NCBI GenBank assembly: GCA_019055375.1
Contig: JAHQIW010006152.1
Coordinates: 62,001 to 126,000 of the forward strand
Length of the DNA stretch: 64,000 nucleotides
Source: Parelaphostrongylus tenuis
Lineage: Eukaryota; Nematoda; Chromadorea; Rhabditida; Metastrongylidae
Direction: 5' to 3'
Positions 34,632 through 45,146 of the stretch are shown here, piece by piece. The notes beneath the pieces were generated by a model. That model was not told the DNA's origin. It saw only the letters and a list, made by a program, of their open reading frames with translations, and searched no databases. Every line of letters starts with the position of its first letter. Within the stretch, counting starts at the first letter, position 1. A program made the translations under genes and the position numbers.

Positions 34632-35522
34632 GGCTGGTGCAAAAGTAATGGCGGTTTATCCACTGAGAAATTTGCCTCTCGATATTGGAATGAGTTTGAA
34701 GCAAATGTGGTTAAGTCATATATCGGTCAATGCGCATTCTTCGTTTTAGCGTTGCTACAAATGATGTTTTATTTGGTGCTCATTTCAATTTTATTTCAGA
34801 CTATGCAGACATTTATTTGCTGCAGAAGTTGAGGAAATCAAAATGGGTCGTGAAGCAGCAGGGACAACTCGCAACATCAGCAGCTTATTTGGACCAGAGA
34901 CTGCTCACGAACGTACGATACATGAGTGGTCCAAGAAGTTTCATAAAGAAGACGCAGTTCAACATTGCATGAACAGCGATTACTCTTTTTTAATAATCTC
35001 ATCGAAGTCATGAGAAAAGCATCTTATAAGCTGATACTCCTGAGACTACGCGAAATGCCGCAAATAAACTAAGTCAATCATTATACGGTTGTTCACCATT
35101 TGAAACAATCCAGAGAGGCGAAAAAGGTCGGTGCAAAAGTAATGGCGGTTAAATTACTGTCAACCAACGGCCACACGTCGCCCTATCGACGTTCCCAAAG
35201 CTTAACGAAATGAGCTATGATGTTTGGCCTCATCCTCCACATTTGCCGGACCTCTTGCCTATCAACTACCATTTCTTCAAGCATCTTGATAACTTCTTGC
35301 GACAACGACTCCACAATCAACAAGATGCAGAAAAGCTTTCCAGAAGTCCTTCATATTCCAAGACAGCGACTTTCATGCTACAGGAATAAACAAATTCATC
35401 TGCCGTTGACAAATATGTTGATTGCAATGGTTCTTACTCGGATATAGAAATGTTTTTGAGCCTGGTTATCTTGATCCAAAATTCACAAGACCAAAACCGT
35501 CATCACTTTTGCACCAACGCAC
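34632..35522 (+). mobile_element. Composite mariner remnant with internal terminal repeat
   Basis: The left end ggctggtgcaaaagtaatgg is at 34632. Transposase HTH codons follow (MGREAAGTTRNISSLFGPE at about 34850; EWSKKFHKED). After VHHLKQSREAKKV a second left-type terminal repeat (gtcggtgcaaaagtaatggc) occurs at about 35127. Then comes a catalytic-end remnant (HPPHLPDLLPINYHFFKHL, about 35235-35290) and the right repeat (aaaccgtcatcacttttgca) at 35493-35512. Stops throughout. Confidence 0.7.
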
Positions 35523-36027
35523 CAAGTTGATGGCTACGCCTTCCTAAATTGGCTTCACTAATCTACTATGACCACAATTCCGTATGAAATAGTAATTGCT
35601 CTTGAATCAAAATAAGAAGCACTTTATGGAGCACTTTTGAGCAATTCAATGCGACAGATTCAAAATCACCTAAGTGTATTGAGAAACATGCAAAGCATTT
35701 GACCCCAAGAGGGATTGAACCCGCGTTACACCCATTCGAACGGCATATGAATGAAACTCGGGTCTAACTTTCACCTGGGTCCAATTATTATATACTACTC
35801 AAAATTCCTAGACGTAGTTTAGAACATCGTAAAATAACTAAAAAGCAGTAATAACGAAAGAATTTCAAGGATTCAAGATTAGTTGCTACTTCATATGAGA
35901 GATTCACAAATTGTCGCAGGAAAAGTCAACAAAAGCCACTTTCCTGAAATCGCAGATCAGAAATACTCCCACTAGCTAGGTGGAAACCTAAGGTCCCACG
36001 CAGGGCTCTAGATTCATGTAAAACTTG

Positions 36028-38936
36028 TTAACATAACCGCATATTGCTTACATGATTTTTCTGCTCCGATGAACGCTCCGCTTTTATTTCTGATCCACAT
36101 GGAGAACCATCCTCAGTACTTGTACTCGGTGCTTTACTAGAGAAGTACTCTCGAAGTTCGTTAACAATATCCGGATCAATATCGTCGTCATCAGAATCCG
36201 AATCGGAGTCGTTATCCCTGAAAATCTCGACATTTGAGATCTGATGCGGCACATAATGGGTTGAGGAGAAAGTTCCCGTAATTTGCCCATAACTTTAACA
36301 TGTTCGCATATTTTATATGCGATTTTCACATGGTTTGAAAGCTCGCTTTCTTGCGCATCGATTGCTATATAACTCTTCAATACTGCCGCAAGATGGAAGT
36401 GATCCGCGAACAGAAACAACTGTTGATGCTTCACGAGTACAAAGTGGGCACAAATGCCGCTGACACTGTTCGTCGAATCAGTGAGGCATGGGGCGAAGGA
36501 ACTGTTGGAAAGACAGCTGTCTACGATCACTTCAATGAGTTCAAGGCAGGAAATGAGGGTCTGTCTGACAAGCCACGATCGACTCAGAAGGAGACTACTT
36601 TGACTATTGAATTGTCTTTTGCTCGAACTTAATTGATGCATAAATAAAGTTTTTATAAGCAAATTTCAAAAACTTTCTCCTCAACCTATTAATTAACACA
36701 AAAAGGCAAGAATAACCTACAATTTCTGCTTCTTTTCCTTCACAGGAGATACTGTTGACCCGACTTTTCTTTACTTCCAACCTTCAAACTCCCTGGTAAG
36801 TCATCGATGTCAAAATCAGAGTCCGAAGAAGACTCAGTGGAAGACGTCGGCTTTGAACATTTTGTCTTTGACAATTCCAAGAAGCCTCAAAACAAGAAAT
36901 TAAATTATCAGCTTTCAAATTATACGCTTGAAGATACCACGTCCAGACAAGAAAAAAAAGACGTGTATCTATTAACAGTTGTTTGAATAACCTTGTTCGA
37001 ATGCCTCTTCCGTCTTCTCTATGATGGACTCTTTCTGCCGCATATAATCAGGATCATGAAACATGTGCTTTGGCGGACCAGACTTTAGCTTCTCATATTT
37101 TGCATTTCTAAAAATACCACATTCTTAAGAACAACGTAAAAGAAACATCTATCGCAAAATAGAATGAAAAAGTATTGAGCGATATGCAAAACATCCCAGC
37201 CCAGGCGGAAATTGAATTTGTATTTCACCCAAATCGGATGTGCGTGCTATCACTAAGCCACTAAAGTCACCATTTTGACACCGCTTTCTTTCAATATAAT
37301 CTACCGCAGCTGTCACAAACCAAGCTCTAACATCTTTGGTTGAGTAATTCTATGCAGGCATTGAAGTCAGTCACGGATAGATATTCGAAATATCTTGTAT
37401 ATGCGAATCCCTTATTTTTACTACTTCTTAGCAGTTTAATGATTTTATGAAGGAAAGAGTGGTACGGTGCTCGAGTAGGTAGCGCCTGGGGTCGGGTGAT
37501 TTCACTCACTACTCTTCATGTATATTCGGAACATCATATCACTACTGAAAAACCAGTAAACATGAATAATTCATACAGATTAACCAGTTACAGTAAACAA
37601 AACTGCAGCTTTGAACCCGTGACGGAATCGAACTCGCATGACACTTTTCCTCAGTGGCAATGCTTACTAATTTCTGTCGGCGCAACTGAGTTCAGTGTAT
37701 CTTTATGTGGCCTACCAGGCTAAATGCCTAATGGCATATTACTCACAGATCGTTACATCTCTATCGCAAAAAGAATGGTAGCAAACAGGAGCCTCGGTAG
37801 TGCGTCTGAATAGCGCGTACCTTCGGGAAGGGCGAAATGCGGGTTCGAATCATGACTGCTCTTCTTGATTACAAAAAAACTGCACCTTCTCGCTATTTTC
37901 TCCTTCTCACGTTCAGCAGCCCTCTCGATCCATTTTCGCACTTTTTGCTCTTCATCGATAGATGCGAGTCGACGACCATTTAGATCACGGCACATCAATT
38001 GATTTGTGCTTTTATTGACACGAAATGAACGTAGAAGTGAACCAAAGCCTAGAAAATTACCAAAAATAATATAATATCGTTCTAAAAGCTTTGGTACTAC
38101 AGCAATAAACGTTAGATTTACCAGCCAGAAGTAATAAAACCTGTAAGAATTTTAATACCGCTCGATATGCGCATTTTCTTGTGAGAATTTTTGTATACAA
38201 CTTGTCTATACCTGCTCTAAGATGGAGCTGTCTTAGGAACAAATCCGCTAACAAGTCATGCAGGAACGCCTCATAGGGGAAAATGTTAATGAAGCGGAGG
38301 GCAGGATTAGTGGAGCTTGGACGAAGGTACGGTTGCAGAAAGGACGGCTAGGAAGTCGTTCGCGAAGTTCAAAGCTGAGGAGAAGAGCGTCGGAGGATCA
38401 GCCGGGCTCGGAACGTCCGCAGGAAGCTCCATTATTCTTGCCGCCGCTTCGTAGCATTTCCCCCTGGGCGCCATTCGTGCATGAGTAGCAAGCGAGTTTG
38501 TTCCCAAGACAGCTCCATCTTAAAGTAAATACAGGCAAGTTGTATATCGACATGCTCGCAAGAAAACGCCCAATTGATCTACACCAAAATCATGCAGTTT
38601 TAATTAACACCTAACTGATAAATTTGGGGTTTATTGCTCTAGTGCCAAAACTTATGTGACGACCTACTAGAAAAGAGACGATGAAGTCCAACGAGATCAC
38701 TAACCTCCTTTCCCTCCAAGTAATCGAAAATGTAGCTGGAACAGATCATCACCGGTGAATTCCGTGACTCTTTCGGCAAAATCGAGCACCAGCTCTCCAT
38801 TGACAGTACAATAGTAGGAATCTGGATCCAAACTCAGAATAGCATCCACTGCACTTTTCTCCCGAAATGAGAAAAAAAGTACGTTTTCGCCAGACCCGCT
38901 AGTGTCATGTCGCAGGTCGAATCTATAAAGAAACAT
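36028..38936 (-). CDS. sde2: SDE2 homologue (ubiquitin-fold splicing/genome-stability factor), 5 exons
   Basis: Predicted exons: 38936-38705, 38048-37886, 37107-36992, 36885-36753 and 36217-36028, in phase, 277 aa. Residues 1-73 form a divergent ubiquitin-like domain ending in the SDE2 hallmark GGKGG (74-78), where the fold is cut off in yeast and man. FGSLLRSF (79-86), MCRDLNGRRL (96-105) and a Lys/Glu-rich helix with WIERAAEREKEK follow, then PPKHMFHDPDY, and an acidic serine tail with a DSDSDSDDDDID run. Fission-yeast Sde2 acts in splicing of selected introns and human SDE2 at replication forks. No C-terminal SAP domain is visible, so it resembles the short yeast form. A donor-like GTAAGC at 36051 means a further 3' exon is possible. 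The start at 38936 is chosen because the beta-strand opening MFLYRF is in frame with no good acceptor upstream. Confidence 0.85.
36250..36692 (+). mobile_element. Mariner-type MITE with transposase amino end, in SDE2 intron 4
   Basis: Inverted ends ggttgaggagaaagtt at 36259 and aactttctcctcaacc at 36672-36687, flanked by TA. Inside, ATG at 36393 opens a frame (MEVIREQKQLLMLHEYKVG, then EAWGEGTVGKTAVYDHFNEFKAG) that matches the mariner first helix-turn-helix, and stops after about 80 codons. The left end lies about 40 bp upstream (transcript sense) of SDE2 exon 5, next to its branch/acceptor region. Confidence 0.75.
37190..37275 (-). repeat. tRNA-like SINE, family C, in SDE2 intron 2
   Basis: The minus strand reads ggtgactttagtggcttagtga, then tagcacgcacatccg, with a weak B-box attcaatttcc. 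It shares the leader and head with the copies at 28965 and 39022. Confidence 0.5.
37786..37860 (+). repeat. tRNA-like SINE, family C, in SDE2 intron 2
   Basis: Head gcctcggtagtgcgtctgaa with a strong B-box gggttcgaatc at 37839-37850. The body gcgcgtaccttcgggaaggg resembles the copy at 60740-60812. Stems do not close as a tRNA. Confidence 0.55.
38095..38655. mobile_element. Palindromic mariner-derived foldback in SDE2 intron 1
   Basis: Same outer arms (ttggtactacagcaataaac, and the complement gtttattgctctagtgcca) and the same facing gatggagctgtctta/aagacagctccatc blocks as at 4220-4735, with different central sequence. It fills most of the 656 bp intron. Confidence 0.65.
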
Positions 38937-39021
38937 AAGATATTCATAGAATACGAACCATTAGCGAAACGAAGACAAAGAATCCAAGGACGGCGAGTGA
39001 TTGGCAAAACTTTGAACTTCG

Positions 39022-39095
39022 ACGGGAGCTGAACTCTCGTCTTCCCTATAAAAGAGGCGCTCGGTACCACTACGCCACCGAGGCCGTCGCTTTGC
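39022..39095 (-). repeat. tRNA-like SINE, family C, upstream of SDE2
   Basis: The minus strand reads gcctcggtggcgtagtggta, and a B-box-like gagttcagctccc. It lies just upstream of the SDE2 start. Confidence 0.55.
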
Positions 39096-39179
39096 CACCA
39101 CTCGTTTTTCGACGACAAAGTATGCGAAAAGTGAAAACCGCCGGTAGTTAACACGACATACGAAAAAAAATGGTGGAAG

Positions 39180-39760
39180 CGCTAAGACAAAATTGTATCA
39201 ATAAACGGAACTACAGACCGCACATTTAATCGGACGCCTGTACTGCAGACACTACCACTAAATTGACGACATGCTACTCCTACGGGGCCAAGAGTACATG
39301 CTTCGTGGACGTAAAAGCACCCAGTTTTTACGAATTATGAAAATAAAGTAGTCGTAATAGAGAAAACTGCCACCAACGGTATTACGGACCACATCCCAGA
39401 TCCACGCCTGGACCACAAACACTACTCTAAGACTGACATCTAGGCGGGGAGGGAGTGGGGGGGGGGGGGGGTGGGGGGCGGGGTCATCCCTAGTGAACAT
39501 AAAACCCCTGCTTCTATGAAAATAAGAAAAAGAGATGGTGTGGAGCAACACGGGAGAACTAACCATCGAAGGTATTACAGACGACGCACTTAACCCAACG
39601 CCTGTAGTGCAGACGACATCCCTAGACTGCCGCCTAAGTTCTATGGAGAGAGTGGAGTAGGGGTGAGGGGGGCGGGGTGAGGTTTTCCTTCTCTGCAAGT
39701 TTGTGGTCAACGTTAAGAGTATCGTTTGGTTAGAAGTGGTGGAGGAGCGCTACTACATCT
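39180..39760. repeat. Degenerate tandem segment with G-run
   Basis: Three imperfect repeats share a cggtattacggaccac / cgcctgtagtgcagac motif set (about 39220, 39375, 39565), with a G-homopolymer-rich tract at 39450-39483. No gene; the long minus frame here arises from the C-rich complement. Confidence 0.5.
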
Positions 39761-39796
39761 GGAATTTGGCAATTAACAATGCTTACCTTGTAATAG

Positions 39797-40072
39797 TGGC
39801 GCGTGTGGCGCAATGGTTAGCGGTGCCCTGTGACACAGGTGGTCGATGGTAAAATCCCCGCCTAGGCTGACCAAACCTGCCATCCCTCCGAGCTCGGCGT
39901 ATTGACACCAGACCTGTCTGGGCGAATAGCTGTGCCAATCTTGATACATCGGTGGCCCATTGGTAGCCTTTGTAAAGACCAGATATCTATTGAAATCTCG
40001 TAAACATGTTATGAATTGAGGCGAATGCATGGGATGTCCCTCGGGGATCGATCTACGAGCTGAGCTTTATTC
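39797..40072 (+). repeat. tRNA-derived SINE, family A
   Basis: Head gcgcgtgtggcgcaatggttag with A-box, a decayed B-box, the body with accagacctgtctgggcg, and a tail gatcgatctacgagctgagctttattca. Confidence 0.8.
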
Positions 40073-40221
40073 ATGATATTATGATGGGATGCAATAGGAG
40101 CATCCTTCAGATGAAATGTCTTATCAAAGGAAAATGAATATGGGGAGATCAAGTTTTATTATAGCGACAGTTTTTGAAGGAGCAATTGTAAATCTTCACT
40201 ATCCGCGAAAAGCAAAAAAGA

Positions 40222-40292
40222 TGCGTTCGGGGGGAATCGAACCCCGTCGAATGCTTGGAAGGCATCCATGCTAACCATTACACCACGAACGC
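40222..40292 (-). tRNA. tRNA-Gly (anticodon UCC)
   Basis: The minus strand from 40292 reads a seven-pair acceptor stem (GCGTTCG with CGAACGC), A-box TGGTGTAATGG, anticodon arm GATGC-CTTCCAA-GCATT giving UCC, B-box GGTTCGATTCC, and discriminator A at 40222. A TTTTTT Pol III terminator (AAAAAA at 40215-40220 on the plus strand) follows by one base. The outer T-stem pair is C/C and the variable loop is short, so mild decay is possible. It closely follows nematode tRNA-Gly(UCC). Confidence 0.85.
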
Positions 40293-40329
40293 GTGATCGG
40301 TGTCCGACGTCATAGGCTCATCAAGTCTT

Positions 40330-40512
40330 ACTTAGTTTAGGAATAGACTTGTCTGAGGCGATAGCAGCACTACGCTGATACGTCGGTCATCACGAGTTTT
40401 CTAGAGACTAGAATATGAGTTCGATCACCTCAAGCGCTGCTACGAATGAAATCGAATGCATGGCGCATTCACTCAGAGGTTAAACAACGCCGACAGCTTC
40501 ATCATTTTATCC
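40330..40512 (+). repeat. SINE family A, 3' part only
   Basis: Starts in the body (agacttgtctgaggcgatagcagcac) and continues through gttcgatcacctcaag and gaatgcatggcgcattcac to the aacaacgccgacagctt tail. It has no tRNA-like head. Confidence 0.7.
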
Positions 40513-40974
40513 TTCCAACCTTTGACTTCCGAGGACCCGAAACTCCTTGAATTGGTCCTGCTGCACTGAAAACCCTTCATACTTCGTAGAACCGAAATAC
40601 TCTGAAACTCGCGGTAAGCTCTGAAAGACATCGGAGAAAGCCCGCGTTCATAAAAAAGTGATTAATAAGGGCCTTATGTTTCCTTTGTTTTCTGTGATAT
40701 ATGCGAATTACGACATTCTTTCATTACTCTATGTTTGTTTATTTTTACTCAGCAAAACTCATGATCTAAAGGAAAAAATGAAGCCTGGCAAATTGGTAGG
40801 TTCGACGAGAAATTTCGTAGGACGAGGCCTAGAAACAATATATTCTTGAAGGTCTGCTGATTTCACTGTTGCCACTTCTTCTGTTTTGTAGATTGCTCAG
40901 CCATGTGTTATCTTATCCCTACTTTATCTGATTAGAGACTGACCTTGTGTATTGAGTTGCAAAGCAGCAAAGGT

Positions 40975-41510
40975 CTTTCGTTTCGAGTGTTTTTTCTCCA
41001 GACCACACTCAACTTTCAATATGCCTGGTGATCATTTTTTATGCCATGCATGTGGTTTACTATTAGGCAACCTATAGAGCCCGATTCACATGTTTTGACG
41101 TTGACAGCCTCGTCAGTCGAGCAGTTCCCTTCGCTTTTAGCCAGTCCTTTCGGGAAAACCCAACCCCCATATAGACTTGGCAACGGCGAACAATTTTACA
41201 CGTGCCATTAACTGAAAAGATCACTAAATAGCAGTGTAAATCATTAAAAAGTATGATATATTTAACGATACCACCTAAGAGCAGTCGAATGTAAAATACT
41301 GCCATTTGGTGGTACTTTCACTCAATAGCACGTGTATGTTCGTCGTCGCCAACTCTATATAGGGGTTTTGGGTTCTCCCGAGATGGTTGGCTAAAGACGA
41401 AAGGTACTGCCCAACTAACGAGGCTGTCAAGGCCAAAACACGTGCATCGGGTTCTATAATTTGCCCTGTAATAGAGCACATGCATGGCTCAAAAATGATT
41501 ATCAGGCACA
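40975..41510. mobile_element. Ribozyme-bearing element, family A
   Basis: Left opening tttcgtttcgagtgtttttt..agaccacactcaa at 40978; right end with agcacatgcatggctcaaaaa. Left minus motif, about 41085-41130: CTGACGA, CAAAA in place of CGAAA, stem I CTCGA/TCGGG. Right plus motif, about 41407-41455: CTAACGA, CAAAA, ACGTGCATCGGG. The same CAAAA change in both arms suggests that it arose before the arms were copied or by arm-to-arm conversion. A degenerate repeat upstream (40780-40975) is shared with 42080-42260. Confidence 0.6.
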
Positions 41511-41699
41511 GCAAAGGTCGTCCCTATCCTGCTAATACCAGTTGATGCGTAACATTGCGGCTTCAGATACGTGGATTACAATTATATATTAGAAATTCTC
41601 TGATTCGTAGTTATGTTATACATCAATTTGATGAGCATCTTTCGCTTTGTGTTCTCTTGTTAGTGACTTATCCTTGCGGTAGATTTCATGTTTATTTAC

Positions 41700-42062
41700 A
41701 TTATGGAAACGATGTTAGACAAAAGCGAATTCGATCGATTATTTGAGTTCAAAATGGGCTGTAAAGCAGCAGAGACAATCGCAATATCAGCAACGCACTT
41801 GGCCCAGGAATTACCAAGGAATGTATAGTATAGTGATGGTTCAAGAAGTTTTGTAAAGGAGAGGAGAGTTTTGAAGATGATAAACGTGGTGACTGGCCAA
41901 GGGAAGTTGAGGACGGCCAAATGAGAGCACTCATCGTAACTGATCCTCTTGAGACTAAACGAGTCGACCATTCTAAGGTCGCTCGCCATTTGAAGCAAAT
42001 TACAAAAGTCATTGCGGTTTCAGACCGGTCTGAAACCGCAATCACTTTTTGCACCAGCTTCT
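41700..42062 (+). mobile_element. Mariner HTH remnant fused to terminal repeat
   Basis: METMLDKSEFDRLFEFKMG codons from about 41703, degenerate in the middle, then (L)KQITKV at about 41992, followed at once by attgcggtttcagacc and its exact complement ggtctgaaaccgcaat (42011-42042, a perfect 32-base palindrome), and the outer repeat ttttgcacc. Same join as in the copies at 33821 and 34632. Confidence 0.7.
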
Positions 42063-43022
42063 CCAGAGCGCATGATGCAAAAAGAAAGAAACCTGGCGAA
42101 TTAGTTTGTGTTCAACGGGAAATTGCGAAAGGCGAAGCTAAAACATCATTTCCCTGATCGCGTGCTGGTTTCGTTTTGCTAATCTTTCTGTTGTATAGAT
42201 TTCTATGTCATGAATTATGCTACCTGCACTTCATCTGAATAAAGACTAAATCTGTGTATAGTGGTTTGTGATAAAGCAAAGGTTGTTCCCACTTCAGTAT
42301 AGTACTGTTTGGAAATCAGTTAAGAATTTGTACGCTTGTTTTCATCTGTATACTCTAGCAATATTTTCTTCTAGCTGCAACACATTGTTCAGCTGTTCGA
42401 GAGCTAATGTGCGCTTTGTAGTTCCATCTTTCGTCATATCCTCTAAGAATACTCGAGAATCTTTAGGTTTTAACTGCACATTTCGCAGTGTTATGATGTT
42501 TCAAAAGTGGTAACACACGCCCCGCTATGGGTGAAAACGCGAGTTCAACTTCCGTCTGAGGTCGTATTTCTGCTCACCACTCAATTCTCCTCTAAAACAG
42601 TTTTTTGTTTTTAAGAAGTTTCAAAGGTTAGAATTTTAGATGTCAAACCAGTCCTCCCAACAACCGTCCACTTCAAAACGAGCAAGATCTGGATAGTCAA
42701 CTGCTGATCGTAATGAAAAACTAGAGCTTATAGCGGAACAAAAGTGCTTGCTGATCTTAAATTACATCATAATCCCGCTTTGTGTAGGCGAATTTTGTGG
42801 GGTCCTTTCGAGGACCATCAGAAGAAACGTGCAGAGACATGGGAATCTTCACTTTGCGGTCGGCGACAAAACTGTATGGATTGCAATGAACTATTATTTC
42901 AAGTAATAAAAATTACTGTGAAGTAATGTGCAGCATTTGAAGGTGCAGATTAGAATTCTGTATTAATTTGTAAACCAAAATCAGTCGTCAGTAGTCTCTT
43001 GTCCATGTTAATTTTCTGAGTG
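42063..43022. other. No gene seen
   Basis: 42080-42260 is a degenerate repeat shared with 40780-40960 (both read a KKPGxLV-like fragment then run to actaaatctgtgta or accttgtgtattg). A tRNA-like B-box fragment (gcgagttcaacttcc) lies near 42540. The remainder is unassigned. Confidence 0.4.
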
Positions 43023-44661
43023 CTAGAAGGACACGTTTCTCAATCCGAGCACGTCGCTATCAAATTTTTCCCCACTGACCATTATTTGTGAAGATTTTCG
43101 CAATTTTCTCGTAGACTGTGCCTTCCTGAGGGTTTTTGGAGATCTGGGTACTTTTCCTCCAGACGGCACGGGCTGTAAAACCGATCCCTTTCGCTGGAGA
43201 AGAGGTTTTTCATAAGAGTGTGTGTAAAAATTCAAAGCTTGTACCTCTGGCCAGAGCCGTACGTGGTTGGTTTCTGGAAGTCTTTTCGTAGCATGTAGCA
43301 TCTAGAATTAAATTATTTTCACACGCACCACGAGTTTCTTGTTTTTTATCGGTTATAATTTGTTGGACAAAACTACTTCTTAGACTGCTCGTACTCTTTC
43401 GATAGCACTAAAGATGTGTTTAGTTTTTGGAAAAGCTCGTTCAACAATGCTGTAGGAGAAAGAAAATATTTGTGTTACACGTTACAGGACAGAGCTCTCT
43501 CTTCAGACCATAGTAATGATTCGATAGCGTCAGTTTCAATGATTCCAACGCTTGCTTATTTTCTGCATAGGCCTTTTCACTACAATTCAGAAGGGAAAAT
43601 TAGATCGAGTTTCACATGTTCGGTGCGCTTGTTCACCGGCTAATCTGCGGGCTGAGGGGAGGGCGATCGAGATGGTCTAACACGGTAGACATGTGGGTGC
43701 GGCTTCTCATTCAACCGGGAATTTTCTCTTAGCTTTGATAGAGATTCTAAAAAAACGATTTTGTCATATACTACGAGATGTTATCTACAAGTTCACATGT
43801 TTTTCAGGCTTTCATCCAATTATACGCTTGATGAAAAGAAGGCGCGCGGTGGGTATGCAGCTTGATTCTACTTTGTGTACTAAAGCGTTATATAAGGGTC
43901 TCTTCAAAAAACGGCCACGTAGGGCGCTATCCAGAGACTTATGCTTTCGAAAGATTACTAACATACTAATGGGAAGTTTTTGTATAGTCAAAGGGGCCGC
44001 TTCCTTATCCCGTGTCATTTTGACCGAAAAGAACCAAGTTGTGTATACGAAATTTGTAAAAATCAAAGAAATCTAGCTAACTTACAACGTTTAGCTGTTT
44101 GTCTACTGCTTATTTTCGGTAAATATCACTCGTTCATAAGTTTTGGCACTACTAAACAAAGTCTATAAGGTTAAATACAGGCCATCAGGAAGCAAGGTGC
44201 TAAACCAGACCTCTCCGCAATACTCCCTCGTAATCAACAATATGAACCTCTTGGGAGCGCCTTAACTTAGCTCCTCAGAGAGCAAGAAAGAACCGTCTTG
44301 AACACCATTCTACGCCATTCATGGGAATGACAAAATCCTCAATCAGCAGCCGAAGCGACATGAAAAATGATAGAAGAATCACTGACTTTTGTCCAGGACG
44401 ACTTTTTCTATTGCATTATTATATGACTTCACAATAAGGGTCATAGTGAGGAAGTCCTAGCACTTCTCAAGTCGAATTCACTTCCCTTGCACAATAGCCC
44501 ACACGAAACTTTGAAATTTTGTGTATGAGTTCGCATGCTGTGTGAGCATCGTCCTGTTCTTTATGAAGGTTGAGTTGTGCTGGCCGAGTAGATTTGCTTG
44601 GAGTCCGAGGATAGCCGGTTCTGAGCGTTGCCACTTTCTTTGAAGGAAGAGAATTCAAACA
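43023..44661 (-). CDS. Candidate 3' exons of an unrecognised gene
   Basis: Two minus-strand exons read as coding: 44661-44505 (acceptor gatcag, 52 codons plus one base; contains GYPRTPSKSTRPAQLN and HTACELIHKISKF) and 43273-43023 (acceptor cttccag; NHVRLWPEVQALNFY, then a Ser/Lys/Arg-rich tail, SGGKVPRSPKTLRKAQSTRK, ending NVSF and TAG). The phases fit (1 then 2 bases) and give 135 residues. I recognise no family. Upstream exons would have to lie beyond the ribozyme element and the 12.6 kb array, or the model is wrong. The basic phospho-site-like tail suggests a cytosolic or nuclear protein, but this is a guess. Confidence 0.4.
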
Positions 44662-44831
44662 CTGATCAAAACACGGCGCCCACACAACAGAGGAGGAGTA
44701 GACACAACAAACTCACCTCATACTTGTACCTTTATTTCGAGTGCTTTATTAATACCACGCTCAAATTTCAATATATCCTTTCATTACTATATGAGCCAAC
44801 TTGTCATGTGGTCTGGTAAGGGCTCTTGTAC

Positions 44832-44876
44832 AGGCCGACACAACGTGTTTCGTCCTTACAGACTCGTCAGTCGGGC
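44832..44876 (-). ncRNA. Hammerhead ribozyme motif, G at cleavage site
   Basis: Minus strand: CTGACGA (44870-44864), stem II GTCT-GTAA-GGAC, GAAA, stem III A-T and C-G closing a five-base loop, stem I CCGA/TCGG. The nucleotide at the cleavage position (44839) is G, which does not support normal cleavage; otherwise complete. Confidence 0.65.
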
Positions 44877-45146
44877 AAAACCCGTCATCTTTGAACATTT
44901 TATAGCGAGTTCTCTCAGGAGCGCTGCTCCCTTACAGAGAGTTATCGAAGACGAACGTTTTACACTCTATGTCAAGCGAAATTTTCACCCAACACAGAGC
45001 GTTTGCGCACTCCATTGCTCTTTGGCTAATATTTTAACCACATTTTGCTTGACAAAGAGTGTAAAACGTTCGTCTTCGATAACACTCTGTAAGGGAGCAG
45101 AGCTCCTGAGAGAACTGACTATAAAAATATCGAAAGACGACGGGTT

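Noticed and set aside
33303..36028. RSL1D1-like gene and SDE2 as one operon
   Set aside because: The spacer of about 2.7 kb is far longer than usual nematode operon spacing and is filled with mariner copies. No trans-splice evidence can be read from DNA alone.
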